Below are positions 1 to 6,290 of a stretch of 12,225 bases of DNA, piece by piece. The stretch comes from Desulfuromonadaceae bacterium UBA5613 (GTDB taxonomy: Bacteria > Desulfobacterota > Desulfuromonadia > Desulfuromonadales > UBA2197). Positions within the stretch are counted from its first letter, which is position 1; every line of letters begins with the position of its first letter. The translations under genes and the position numbers were made by a program. The notes beneath the pieces are model-generated. The model saw nothing but the letters and a program-made list of their open reading frames with translations. It was not told the origin of the DNA and searched no databases. The DNA lies in the NCBI GenBank assembly GCA_002424625.1, contig DIKR01000038.1:12894-25118 (forward strand). The letters are read 5' to 3'.

Positions 1-605
1 CTGCCGGAAGCGCTGTTCTCAGCGTCACAGCCCCTTTTGCCGACGATTCTTATCTCCTTGGCGAGAGTATTGCAGTCAATGGCGCCTGTCTCACCGTCGT
101 TGCTTTCGGCGGCGGCAGCTTTCAGGCCGACGTTTCGCCGGAGACCCTGGATTGTACGAATCTGGCTGCCGTCAAAGCAGGACAACAGGTCAATCTTGAG
201 CGGGCCCTGCGGCTCGGTGATCGTCTCGGCGGTCACATTGTCAGCGGTCATATCGATGCCGTTGCGACTCTGGCGGATCGCCGTAATGATGGTAATGCGC
301 AGCGCATGACCTTTACCCTGGACGCCAGCCATAATCGTTTCCTGGTTGAAAAGGGGTCGGTGGCGATTGACGGCATCAGCCTGACCGTCAACCGTGTCGA
401 TCTTGACAGCTTCTCTGTCGCCATTATTCCCCATAGCCTGCAGAACACCACGCTGGCAGCAATGAAGATCGGTCAACGCGTGAATATTGAAACGGACCTG
501 ATCGCCAAATATGTGCTCCGGCTCTTCCCGGGGGGGCGTGAGACGTCGTCCGCCGACCGGGCGGTAATGAGTCTGGACTTTCTTGCCAAGCACGGTTTTC
601 TGTGA
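1..605 (+). CDS. ribE: Riboflavin synthase alpha chain, 5'-truncated by window edge
   Basis: Riboflavin synthase makes riboflavin by dismutation of two 6,7-dimethyl-8-ribityllumazine molecules, the last step of the pathway, in the cytosol. The reading frame is open from position 3 to the TGA at 603-605, giving 200 visible residues. The family is usually about 215-220, so roughly the first 18 residues (the usual MFTGII start) lie outside. The two lumazine-binding repeats are visible: GESIAVNGACLTVV near the start of the first, and VAIDGISLTVN in the second (around 365-395). GGHIVSGHID (about 223-252) is a further family motif. An internal ATG at 306 is not the start, because family homology continues well upstream of it. 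The gene heads a co-directional series with ribBA and ribH; ribD would be expected just upstream but is not visible. Riboflavin synthase is called ribE in this lineage and ribC in E. coli nomenclature. Confidence 0.95.
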   Translation, partial: AGSAVLSVTAPFADDSYLLGESIAVNGACLTVVAFGGGSFQADVSPETLDCTNLAAVKAGQQVNLERALRLGDRLGGHIVSGHIDAVATLADRRNDGNAQRMTFTLDASHNRFLVEKGSVAIDGISLTVNRVDLDSFSVAIIPHSLQNTTLAAMKIGQRVNIETDLIAKYVLRLFPGGRETSSADRAVMSLDFLAKHGFL

Positions 606-674
606 GATAGTTCCACCTCTTTGCGGACAGGCAGTGCGCCCTGTGCCCATTCTCCTTTAGAAAGTGACGGTTTT

Positions 675-1877
675 ATGCCGATTGCAAAGATCGAAGCAGC
701 GTTAGAAGATATTCGTAATGGTAAGATGGTGATTCTCGTCGACGACGAGGATCGCGAAAATGAAGGGGATCTGGCGATGGCTGCGGAGCTGGTCACGCCG
801 GAAGCGATCAACTTCATGGCAAAGGAAGGGCGCGGCTTGATCTGTCTGACTTTGACGGAGGATCGGGCCGACTTTCTCAATCTGCCGCTGATGGTCCGTG
901 ACAATACCTCCTCTTTCGGTACCGCCTTCACAGTCTCCATCGAAGCCCGGAAAGGGGTGACGACCGGCATCTCTGCGGCGGATCGCGCCCAGACCATTCG
1001 TGTTGCCATTGCCGATGAATCGACCGCTGCCGATCTGGCGCGGCCCGGCCATGTCTTCCCGCTGCGCGCTAAAAAAGGCGGGGTGATGGTCCGTACCGGT
1101 CAGACCGAAGGATCGGTCGATCTCGCCCGTATTGCCGGGCTGAAACCGGCCGGAGTGATCTGCGAAATCATGAATGATGACGGGACCATGTCCCGCCTGG
1201 CGGAGCTGACCAGCTTTGCCGCGCGTCACGATCTCAAGATTGTGACGATCGCCGATCTCGTCGCTTACCGGATGCGTAAAGAGCTGCTGGTGCGGCGGGT
1301 CGCCGCAACGATTCTGCCGACGGCTTTTGGTGATTTTACGGCGATTGTTTACGATAATGACGTCGATGATACCGAGCATGTGGCGCTGGTCAAGGGTGTG
1401 ATCGATCCGGAGCAGCCGGTTCTGGTGCGTGTCCATTCGGAATGCCTGACCGGTGATGTCTTTGGTTCGCAGCGTTGCGATTGCGGTGAGCAACTCCATA
1501 ATGCCATGGCGCAGGTCGAAGCGGCAGGGAATGGTGTGATCCTTTATATGCGGCAGGAAGGGCGCGGCATCGGTCTCGCCAACAAACTCAAGGCCTACGC
1601 TCTGCAGGACAAGGGGAAGGATACGGTCGAAGCGAATGAAGCCCTCGGCTTTAAGGCCGACCTCCGTGATTACGGCATCGGCGCGCAGATTCTTGCCGAA
1701 CTCGGGGTGAAAAAGATCCGGCTGATGACCAATAATCCGAAGAAGATTGTCGGCTTGCAAGGGTACGGGATCGAAATTGTCGAGCGGGTCTCCATTCAGG
1801 TTCCATCCACCCGCACTAATCGCCGCTATCTGCAGACCAAACGGGAAAAGATGGGGCATCTTCTTGAAAACATTTAA
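675..1877 (+). CDS. ribBA: Bifunctional 3,4-dihydroxy-2-butanone-4-phosphate synthase / GTP cyclohydrolase II
   Basis: This 400-residue fusion feeds both branches of riboflavin synthesis. The N-terminal half turns ribulose 5-phosphate into dihydroxybutanone phosphate, and the C-terminal half opens GTP. In the first domain (about 1-200) the acidic metal-binding loop DDEDRENEGD is at residues 23-32 and RPGHVFPLRA at 123-132. In the second (about 205-400) the zinc ligands are C257, C268 and C270 in a SECLTGD...RCDCG context. RQEGRGIGL is at 293-301 and NNPKK at 353-357. All expected catalytic motifs are present, so neither half looks degenerate. The ATG at 675 is chosen because MPIAKIEAALEDIRNG is the usual family N-terminus. 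A TTG at 621 would add 18 residues that do not look like the family. No strong Shine-Dalgarno site precedes 675. The gene lies 69 bases after ribE and 18 bases before ribH. Confidence 0.97.
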   Translation: MPIAKIEAALEDIRNGKMVILVDDEDRENEGDLAMAAELVTPEAINFMAKEGRGLICLTLTEDRADFLNLPLMVRDNTSSFGTAFTVSIEARKGVTTGISAADRAQTIRVAIADESTAADLARPGHVFPLRAKKGGVMVRTGQTEGSVDLARIAGLKPAGVICEIMNDDGTMSRLAELTSFAARHDLKIVTIADLVAYRMRKELLVRRVAATILPTAFGDFTAIVYDNDVDDTEHVALVKGVIDPEQPVLVRVHSECLTGDVFGSQRCDCGEQLHNAMAQVEAAGNGVILYMRQEGRGIGLANKLKAYALQDKGKDTVEANEALGFKADLRDYGIGAQILAELGVKKIRLMTNNPKKIVGLQGYGIEIVERVSIQVPSTRTNRRYLQTKREKMGHLLENI

Positions 1878-1881
1878 GCTT

Positions 1882-1888
1882 AAGGGAG
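1882..1888 (+). promoter_or_regulatory. Ribosome binding site of ribH
   Basis: AAGGGAG lies 7 bases before the ATG at 1896. It decides the start: the GTG at 1890 lies only one base after this site, too close to be used. The ATG at 1896 has normal spacing and gives the usual N-terminus of lumazine synthase. Confidence 0.7.
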
Positions 1889-1895
1889 TGTGACC

Positions 1896-2360
1896 ATGAA
1901 CAGGACTTTGGAAGGGAAGCTGGACGGTTCCGGATTGCGTTTCGCCATCATCGTCAGCCGCTTTAACAGCTTTATCGGCGAGCGATTGGTCGAAGGCGCC
2001 CTTGATGCACTGCATCGTCACGGTACTGATCCGGCAGCGATCACCACTGTGCGCGTCCCCGGGGCCTTTGAAATCCCCCTGGTGGCAAAGCGTCTGGCGG
2101 CCACCGGTGAGTACGATGCCTTGATCTGCCTTGGTGCAGTGATTCGCGGTGCGACTCCGCACTTCGATTACGTCGCTTCCGAGGTCTCGAAAGGGATTGC
2201 TACGGTCAGTCTCGAAAGCGGGCTGCCGATCGCTTTCGGCATTCTGACCACCGAGACGATTGAGCAGGCGATTGAGCGGGCCGGGACCAAGGCCGGAAAC
2301 AAGGGCTTTGATGCAGCTGTCTCAGTGATTGAGATGGTTAACCTGTTGAAGGCGATCTAG
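1896..2360 (+). CDS. ribH: 6,7-dimethyl-8-ribityllumazine synthase (beta chain)
   Basis: Lumazine synthase condenses 5-amino-6-ribitylamino-uracil with the dihydroxybutanone phosphate made by RibBA. Its product is the substrate of RibE. The 154-residue length is typical of the family, which often assembles into a 60-subunit shell. Visible motifs are SRFN at 21-24 (substrate loop), PGAFEIP at 55-61 and GAVIRGATPHFDYVA at 80-94, with the catalytic histidine H89. FGILTT and the RAGTKAGNKG signature follow near the C-terminus. The ATG at 1896 is preferred over the GTG at 1890 because of ribosome-site spacing. The gene sits 18 bases after ribBA and 4 bases before nusB, so all three are probably on one transcript. 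Nothing is missing or odd in the protein. Confidence 0.97.
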   Translation: MNRTLEGKLDGSGLRFAIIVSRFNSFIGERLVEGALDALHRHGTDPAAITTVRVPGAFEIPLVAKRLAATGEYDALICLGAVIRGATPHFDYVASEVSKGIATVSLESGLPIAFGILTTETIEQAIERAGTKAGNKGFDAAVSVIEMVNLLKAI

Positions 2361-2364
2361 ACAC

Positions 2365-2832
2365 ATGGGTGCAGGAAATAGACGGCAGGGGCGGGAGATT
2401 GCCCTGAAGATGATTTACAGCCTCTTTGACCAGGATCAGTCTCTGCAAATTGCGCTCGACGATTTCTGGCGGGCTTTCCGTTTTCGTGACGACATCCTCG
2501 GCGATGCCCTCGAAGAAGCTGATCAAAGCGTATCACCCGAGGTGCGGGTGTTTGCTGAAGAGCTGGTGCGGGGCGTTTATGATCAACTTGAAACGATCGA
2601 TGAAACCCTGCATTCCTATTCGACCAACTGGTCGCTGGAGCGCATGGCGCGCGTCGATCTCGCCCTGCTGCGGCTGAGTGCCTACGAGTTGATGTATCGC
2701 CCCGATATTCCCGTTAATGTCATCATTAATGAAGCGGTGGAGATCGGCAAACGTTACGGCACTAAAGAGACCCCTGCATTTATTAACGGGATCCTCGATC
2801 GCATCTCCCGTAGCTGCCGGCAGTCCGGCTGA
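2365..2832 (+). CDS. nusB: Transcription antitermination protein NusB
   Basis: NusB is a small all-helical protein that binds boxA RNA together with S10 (NusE) in rRNA antitermination complexes. The protein has 155 residues, close to the family norm. An Arg-rich N-terminal helix (RRQGREIAL, residues 6-14) matches the RNA-binding start of the family. The C-terminal part carries the family pattern VDLALLRLSAYELMY (97-111) and the block at 121-145 (INEAVEIGKRYG, then FINGILD). The gene starts 4 bases after the ribH stop and has no good Shine-Dalgarno site of its own apart from a GAAGG inside the end of ribH, so translational coupling to ribH is likely. The ribH-nusB pairing is widespread in bacteria and supports the assignment. 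Confidence 0.95.
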   Translation: MGAGNRRQGREIALKMIYSLFDQDQSLQIALDDFWRAFRFRDDILGDALEEADQSVSPEVRVFAEELVRGVYDQLETIDETLHSYSTNWSLERMARVDLALLRLSAYELMYRPDIPVNVIINEAVEIGKRYGTKETPAFINGILDRISRSCRQSG

Positions 2833-2855
2833 ATCCTTTGAGGGTATAAAGAATC

Positions 2856-4169
2856 ATGAAAACTTTTCGTGTGGGTTTGATCGGCTTTGGGACGATCGGC
2901 ACCGGTGTCATCAAGCTGCTGCAACAGAATCAGGATTTGCTGGTCGAACGCCTCGGCGCGCAGCTGGAGCTGGCCCGGGTCGTCGATCTTGATATCAGCA
3001 CGGATCGCGGCGTCACGGTTGCCCCCGCTATCCTGTCGACGCGTATTGATGATCTGTTGACTGATCCGGGGATCGATATCGTCATCGAGCTGATCGGCGG
3101 CTATGAACCGGCGCGTACTTTTGTCCTGCGTGCCATCGCCAGCGGCAAGCATGTTGTCACCGCCAACAAGGCCCTTTTGGCAGTGCACGGTGAAGAGATC
3201 TTTGCTGCCGCCGCGCAGCACGGGGTCGATGTCATGTATGAGGCCGCGGTCGGCGGCGGCATCCCGGTCATTTCGGCGATTAAAGAGAACCTTTGTGCCA
3301 ACCGTTTTCGCAGTCTTTGCGGCATTTTGAACGGCACCTGTAACTACATTCTCACCCGCATGACCAACGAAGGCGCTGAGTTCTCTGCTGTACTTAAGGA
3401 CGCACAGGCGCATGGCTACGCCGAGGCCGACCCGACCTTCGATATCGAAGGGGTTGATACCGCGCATAAACTGGCCCTCCTTCTCAGCCTCTGTTTCGGC
3501 ACCCGCGTCCCTTTCAAGGAAATCTTTACCGAAGGGATCAGCCAGATTTCCGCTCTCGATATCCAGTTTGCGCGGCAGTTCGGTTTCAAGATCAAGCTGT
3601 TGGCAGTCGGGAAAATCGATGCTGACGGGCGGATTGAGGCGCGTGTGCATCCGACGATGATCCCCCTCAACCACCCTCTTGCTGATGTCGACGGCGTCTT
3701 TAACGGCATTCGCCTGGTCGGTGATTTCTCCGGTCCGGTGATGTTCTCCGGGCGTGGCGCCGGGATGGAGGCAACTGCCAGTGCCGTCCTTGGTGATGTG
3801 ATGGCGATTGCCCGTAATCTCCGTGTCGGAGCCGTGCAGCGAACTCCGGCTTTGGGGGTAAACGCCACCGCCCTGCGGGATCTGCCGCTGAAGCCGATGG
3901 ATGAAATCATCAGCGAATACTATCTGCGCTTTGCCGCCACCGATCAGGCCGGAGTTCTTGCCCATATTTCCGGGGTTCTTGGCCACTTCAATATCAGTAT
4001 TGCGGCGATGATTCAGCCGGAACGGCAGATCGGCGGAGCGGTGCCGATTGTCTTTGTCACCCACGAAGCGCGGGAAGCCGATATCCGTGGCGCTCTGGCG
4101 CAGATCGACACGTCACCGATGATCCGTGATGTCAGTCGTTTTGTCCGGATTGAGCGGGATCTCAGCTAA
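2856..4169 (+). CDS. hom: Homoserine dehydrogenase with C-terminal ACT domain
   Basis: This enzyme reduces aspartate semialdehyde to homoserine with NAD(P)H, the branch point to threonine and methionine. The 437-residue protein is monofunctional, with no fused aspartokinase. The Rossmann nucleotide motif GFGTIGTG is at residues 10-17. TANKALL follows, with K105, and then the GGGIPVI and NGTCNYILT blocks. E190, D201 and K205 have the same mutual spacing as the catalytic Glu, Asp and Lys described for yeast homoserine dehydrogenase (recalled from knowledge). Residues about 350-432 form an ACT domain (YYLRFAATDQAGVLAHISG...), the usual site of feedback regulation by amino acids such as threonine. 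GAGGG at 2840-2844 precedes the ATG by 11 bases. The gene is 23 bases after nusB and may be read from the rib transcript. thrC is not next to it. Confidence 0.97.
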   Translation: MKTFRVGLIGFGTIGTGVIKLLQQNQDLLVERLGAQLELARVVDLDISTDRGVTVAPAILSTRIDDLLTDPGIDIVIELIGGYEPARTFVLRAIASGKHVVTANKALLAVHGEEIFAAAAQHGVDVMYEAAVGGGIPVISAIKENLCANRFRSLCGILNGTCNYILTRMTNEGAEFSAVLKDAQAHGYAEADPTFDIEGVDTAHKLALLLSLCFGTRVPFKEIFTEGISQISALDIQFARQFGFKIKLLAVGKIDADGRIEARVHPTMIPLNHPLADVDGVFNGIRLVGDFSGPVMFSGRGAGMEATASAVLGDVMAIARNLRVGAVQRTPALGVNATALRDLPLKPMDEIISEYYLRFAATDQAGVLAHISGVLGHFNISIAAMIQPERQIGGAVPIVFVTHEAREADIRGALAQIDTSPMIRDVSRFVRIERDLS

Positions 4170-4231
4170 AAGGACGGGAACAAAGCAGCGGAAAAATCTG
4201 TTCTGTACGTGAATGTTTTCGCAGAAATTAC

Positions 4232-4260
4232 TTGACACCACAGCCTTGTGCAGTTATTTT
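4232..4260 (+). promoter_or_regulatory. Sigma-70-type promoter of rplM-rpsI
   Basis: A perfect -35 box TTGACA (4232-4237) is followed, after exactly 17 bases, by TATTTT (4255-4260), which matches four of six positions of the -10 consensus. Transcription would begin near 4266-4268, about 50 bases before rplM. I see no intrinsic terminator between hom (ends 4169) and this promoter, so some read-through from the rib-hom block is possible. The rest of 4170-4231 shows nothing recognisable. Confidence 0.75.
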
Positions 4261-4268
4261 AGCGGCTT

Positions 4269-4291
4269 CTGTGAGCCCCGAAAATTCACAG
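4269..4291 (+). promoter_or_regulatory. 5' leader hairpin of the rplM mRNA (candidate L13 autoregulatory element)
   Basis: CTGTGA (4269-4274) can pair with TCACAG (4286-4291), and a G-T wobble extends the stem inward. The loop is CCCCGAAAA. The stem starts within a few bases of the predicted transcription start, so it would form the very 5' end of the message, 24 bases before the rplM ATG. In E. coli the rplM-rpsI operon is known to be repressed by L13 acting on its own leader. Whether this stem has that role is inference; it could also simply protect the 5' end from decay. Confidence 0.4.
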
Positions 4292-4315
4292 GGAACCATT
4301 TAAGAGAGGAAGTCC

Positions 4316-4744
4316 ATGAAAACTGAAGTGGCTAAAGAGTCAGAGGTCAATCGCAACTGGTTTATCGTCGATCTCGACGGACAGGTTTTGGGGCGGGTTG
4401 CGACCAAAATCGCCAGTGTCCTGCGCGGGAAACATAAGCCGATCTATACCCCGAGTGTCGATACCGGGGATTTTGTCATTATCCTGAATGCTGAAAAAGT
4501 TTGTCTGACCGGTAACAAGATGGCTGATAAAAAGTACTATCGCCACACCGGTTTTCCCGGCGGAATCAGAGAGATTACGGCGGAGAAACTTCTCGCCAGC
4601 AAGCCGGAAGATCTCATTCGTAAGGCGGTCAAGGGGATGCTCCCCAAAAACAAGTTGGGCCGTCAGATGTTTAAAAAACTTAAGGTCTATGCCGGCACCG
4701 ATCATCCCCATGCCGCGCAGCAGCCGAAAACGCTGCCTCTTTAA
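4316..4744 (+). CDS. rplM: 50S ribosomal protein L13
   Basis: L13 is an early-assembly protein of the large ribosomal subunit that binds 23S rRNA. The 142-residue length is standard. Diagnostic stretches are LGRVATKIASVLRGKHK (about 26-42), YTPSVDTGDFV, YYRHTGFPGG, the AVKGMLPKN...LGRQMFKKLKVYAG segment, and the C-terminal HPHAAQQP signature. The start at 4316 follows a strong AGAGAGGA site (4303-4310) by 5 bases and gives a normal N-terminus (MKTEVAKESEVNRNW). It is the first gene of the promoter-led unit rplM-rpsI, a pair conserved across bacteria, and lies 25 bases before rpsI. Confidence 0.98.
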   Translation: MKTEVAKESEVNRNWFIVDLDGQVLGRVATKIASVLRGKHKPIYTPSVDTGDFVIILNAEKVCLTGNKMADKKYYRHTGFPGGIREITAEKLLASKPEDLIRKAVKGMLPKNKLGRQMFKKLKVYAGTDHPHAAQQPKTLPL

Positions 4745-4769
4745 TTAGCGGATCAGGAGATAGAAGCGA

Positions 4770-5162
4770 ATGGCCGAGCAGAAATTTTACGCGACCGGTA
4801 AAAGAAAAACTTCAATTGCCCGAGTTTGGATTAAACCTGGAACGGGGGCGATCATTGTCAATACCCGTCCGGTTGAAGAATATTTTGGTCGTGAGACCTC
4901 GCAGATGGTTGTCCGTCAACCCCTGGAACTGACTGACAATGTCGGCAAGTTCGATGTTGTTGCGACGGTTCTCGGTGGCGGTCCTTCCGGACAAGCCGGG
5001 GCAGTCAAGCACGGTATCACCAAGGCTCTGCTGGAAGTGAATCCGGAGTTGCGTGCCGTCCTCAAGAAGGCCGGATTCATCACCCGCGACAGCCGCATCA
5101 AAGAGCGTAAAAAATACGGGAAGGCAGCTGCCCGTCGCAGCTTCCAGTTCTCGAAGCGTTAA
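4770..5162 (+). CDS. rpsI: 30S ribosomal protein S9
   Basis: S9 is a small-subunit protein whose basic C-terminal tail reaches the P-site tRNA. The protein has 130 residues, the normal length. It starts with the typical YATGKRKTSIARVW stretch. It also contains GGGPSGQAGAVKHGITKAL, and TRDSRIKERKKYG(K)AAARR near the end. It finishes with the conserved Ser-Lys-Arg tail, so the decoding-centre contact is intact. AGGAGA (4755-4760) precedes the ATG by 9 bases. It is the last gene of the rplM-rpsI unit and is followed by a clear terminator. Confidence 0.98.
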   Translation: MAEQKFYATGKRKTSIARVWIKPGTGAIIVNTRPVEEYFGRETSQMVVRQPLELTDNVGKFDVVATVLGGGPSGQAGAVKHGITKALLEVNPELRAVLKKAGFITRDSRIKERKKYGKAAARRSFQFSKR

Positions 5163-5191
5163 TCGCGGTTTTTTACAGACGACTGGATCAC

Positions 5192-5224
5192 AAAAAGGGG
5201 AACCCGCATACGGTTCCCCTTTTT
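5192..5224 (+). terminator. Rho-independent terminator after rpsI
   Basis: A near-perfect 13-base-pair stem is formed by AAAAAGGGGAACC (5192-5204) and GGTTCCCCTTTTT (5212-5224), with a 7-base loop. The five Ts form the 3' arm and end of the hairpin. The A-tract and T-tract are symmetrical, so the element could in principle work in both directions, but both neighbours point the same way. It closes the ribosomal-protein unit 30 bases after the rpsI stop and lies 22 bases before argC, so argC needs its own promoter or read-through. Confidence 0.88.
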
Positions 5225-5246
5225 GCCATTTTAGGAGGTTGTTGCG

Positions 5247-6284
5247 ATGATCAAAATTGCGGTCGTTGGCGCCAGCGGTTATACCGGCGTCGAGCTGTTG
5301 CGTCTGTTGTTAAATCACCCTGATGTTACGGTCAGCTGTGTCACTGCGAATCAGAATGCCGGCGAAAAGGTGGCGACCCTCTTCCCGTCGTTGGCCGGTC
5401 GCATTGACATGGTCTGCACTGCTTTCGACGTGGCAACAGTCGCCGCTCATGCTGATCTGGTCTTTACCGCCCTGCCGCATCAGACGGCGATGGCCGTCAT
5501 CCCTGATCTCCTCGCCGCCGGTTGTAAAGTCATCGACCTTTCCGCCGATTATCGTTTACGTGACCCTCAGGTCTATGCCTCCTGGTATGCTCCCCATACC
5601 AGTCCGGAGCTCCTTGCCAAGGCGGTTTATGGTCTGCCGGAGCTTTACCGTAAAGAGATTCCCCGGGCCCGGCTTATTGCCAATCCCGGCTGTTATCCAA
5701 CCAGTGTCGCCCTGGCGTTGGCACCGCTCCTGCTCGGCGGCTTCATCGATCCCGCCACGCTGATCATCGACAGCAAGTCGGGGACGAGCGGGGCCGGACG
5801 GGGCGCTAAAGTCGGCAGTCTTTACTGTGAGGTCAATGAAGGGTTTAAAGCTTATAGTGTCGGCAATCACCGCCATACTCCCGAGATTGAACAGACCTTG
5901 AGTCAACTCGCCGGCCAGGAAGTCAAAGTCAGTTTCACTCCCCACCTCCTCCCGGTCAGTCGTGGCATCCTTTCGACCTGTTATGCCTCTTTACGGAAGG
6001 AAACAACGACGTCCGCTCTCTTGCAACTCTATCGCAGTATTTATGCCGGAGAGCCGTTCGTCCGCATCTGCCCGGAGGGCGAGCTGCCGAATATCGCTTA
6101 TGTCCGCGGCGCCAATTACTGTGACATCGGTCTGGTCGTCGATCCCCGCACAGGTCGCGTCATCGTCGTGGCGGCCATCGATAATCTCGTCAAAGGGGCG
6201 GCCGGACAGGCGATCCAGAATATGAATTTACTCCTTGGCCTTCCGGAAACACGGGGACTCGAAGTTGTCCCGCTCTTTCCGTAG
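5247..6284 (+). CDS. argC: N-acetyl-gamma-glutamyl-phosphate reductase
   Basis: ArgC catalyses the third step of arginine synthesis, the NADPH-dependent reduction of N-acetylglutamyl phosphate to the semialdehyde. The 345-residue protein has the nucleotide-binding loop GASGYTG at residues 8-14. The catalytic cysteine is C149 in NPGCYPT, and GNHRHTPE at 206-213 carries H208 and H210, one of which fits the active-site histidine region. The DNLVKGAAGQA stretch and the C-terminus (NMNLLLGLPET...PLFP) are typical. An AGGAGG site at 5233-5238, 8 bases before the ATG, is the strongest ribosome site in the window. It follows the rpsI terminator by 22 bases. The promoter must lie in or before that short gap; I do not see one clearly. 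The rplM-rpsI-argC order fits delta-proteobacterial genomes (recalled, not searched). Confidence 0.97.
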   Translation: MIKIAVVGASGYTGVELLRLLLNHPDVTVSCVTANQNAGEKVATLFPSLAGRIDMVCTAFDVATVAAHADLVFTALPHQTAMAVIPDLLAAGCKVIDLSADYRLRDPQVYASWYAPHTSPELLAKAVYGLPELYRKEIPRARLIANPGCYPTSVALALAPLLLGGFIDPATLIIDSKSGTSGAGRGAKVGSLYCEVNEGFKAYSVGNHRHTPEIEQTLSQLAGQEVKVSFTPHLLPVSRGILSTCYASLRKETTTSALLQLYRSIYAGEPFVRICPEGELPNIAYVRGANYCDIGLVVDPRTGRVIVVAAIDNLVKGAAGQAIQNMNLLLGLPETRGLEVVPLFP

Positions 6285-6290
6285 ATAGCG

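Noticed and set aside
621..674. An N-terminal extension of RibBA from a TTG at 621.
   Set aside because: The extra 18 residues do not resemble the family and the normal N-terminus begins at the ATG at 675.
606..674. A possible FMN riboswitch or terminator between ribE and ribBA.
   Set aside because: Only a weak 5-base stem (627-631 with 640-644) is seen, with no T-run and none of the conserved FMN-aptamer blocks. The gap is also too short for that riboswitch.
702..2162. A 486-codon open frame on the minus strand opposite ribBA and ribH.
   Set aside because: It is the antisense shadow of two strongly recognised genes. The composition looks like reversed codons, there is no domain I recognise, and it crosses the ribBA-ribH boundary.
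2754..4064. A 436-codon open frame on the minus strand opposite hom.
   Set aside because: hom on the + strand is unambiguous with catalytic residues and an ACT domain. The minus frame has no recognisable motif and is a codon-bias artefact.
4185..4222. A GCGGAAAA / TTTTCGC inverted repeat after hom as a terminator.
   Set aside because: The stem needs a bulge, has a loop of about 20 bases and no following T-run, so it does not make a credible intrinsic terminator.
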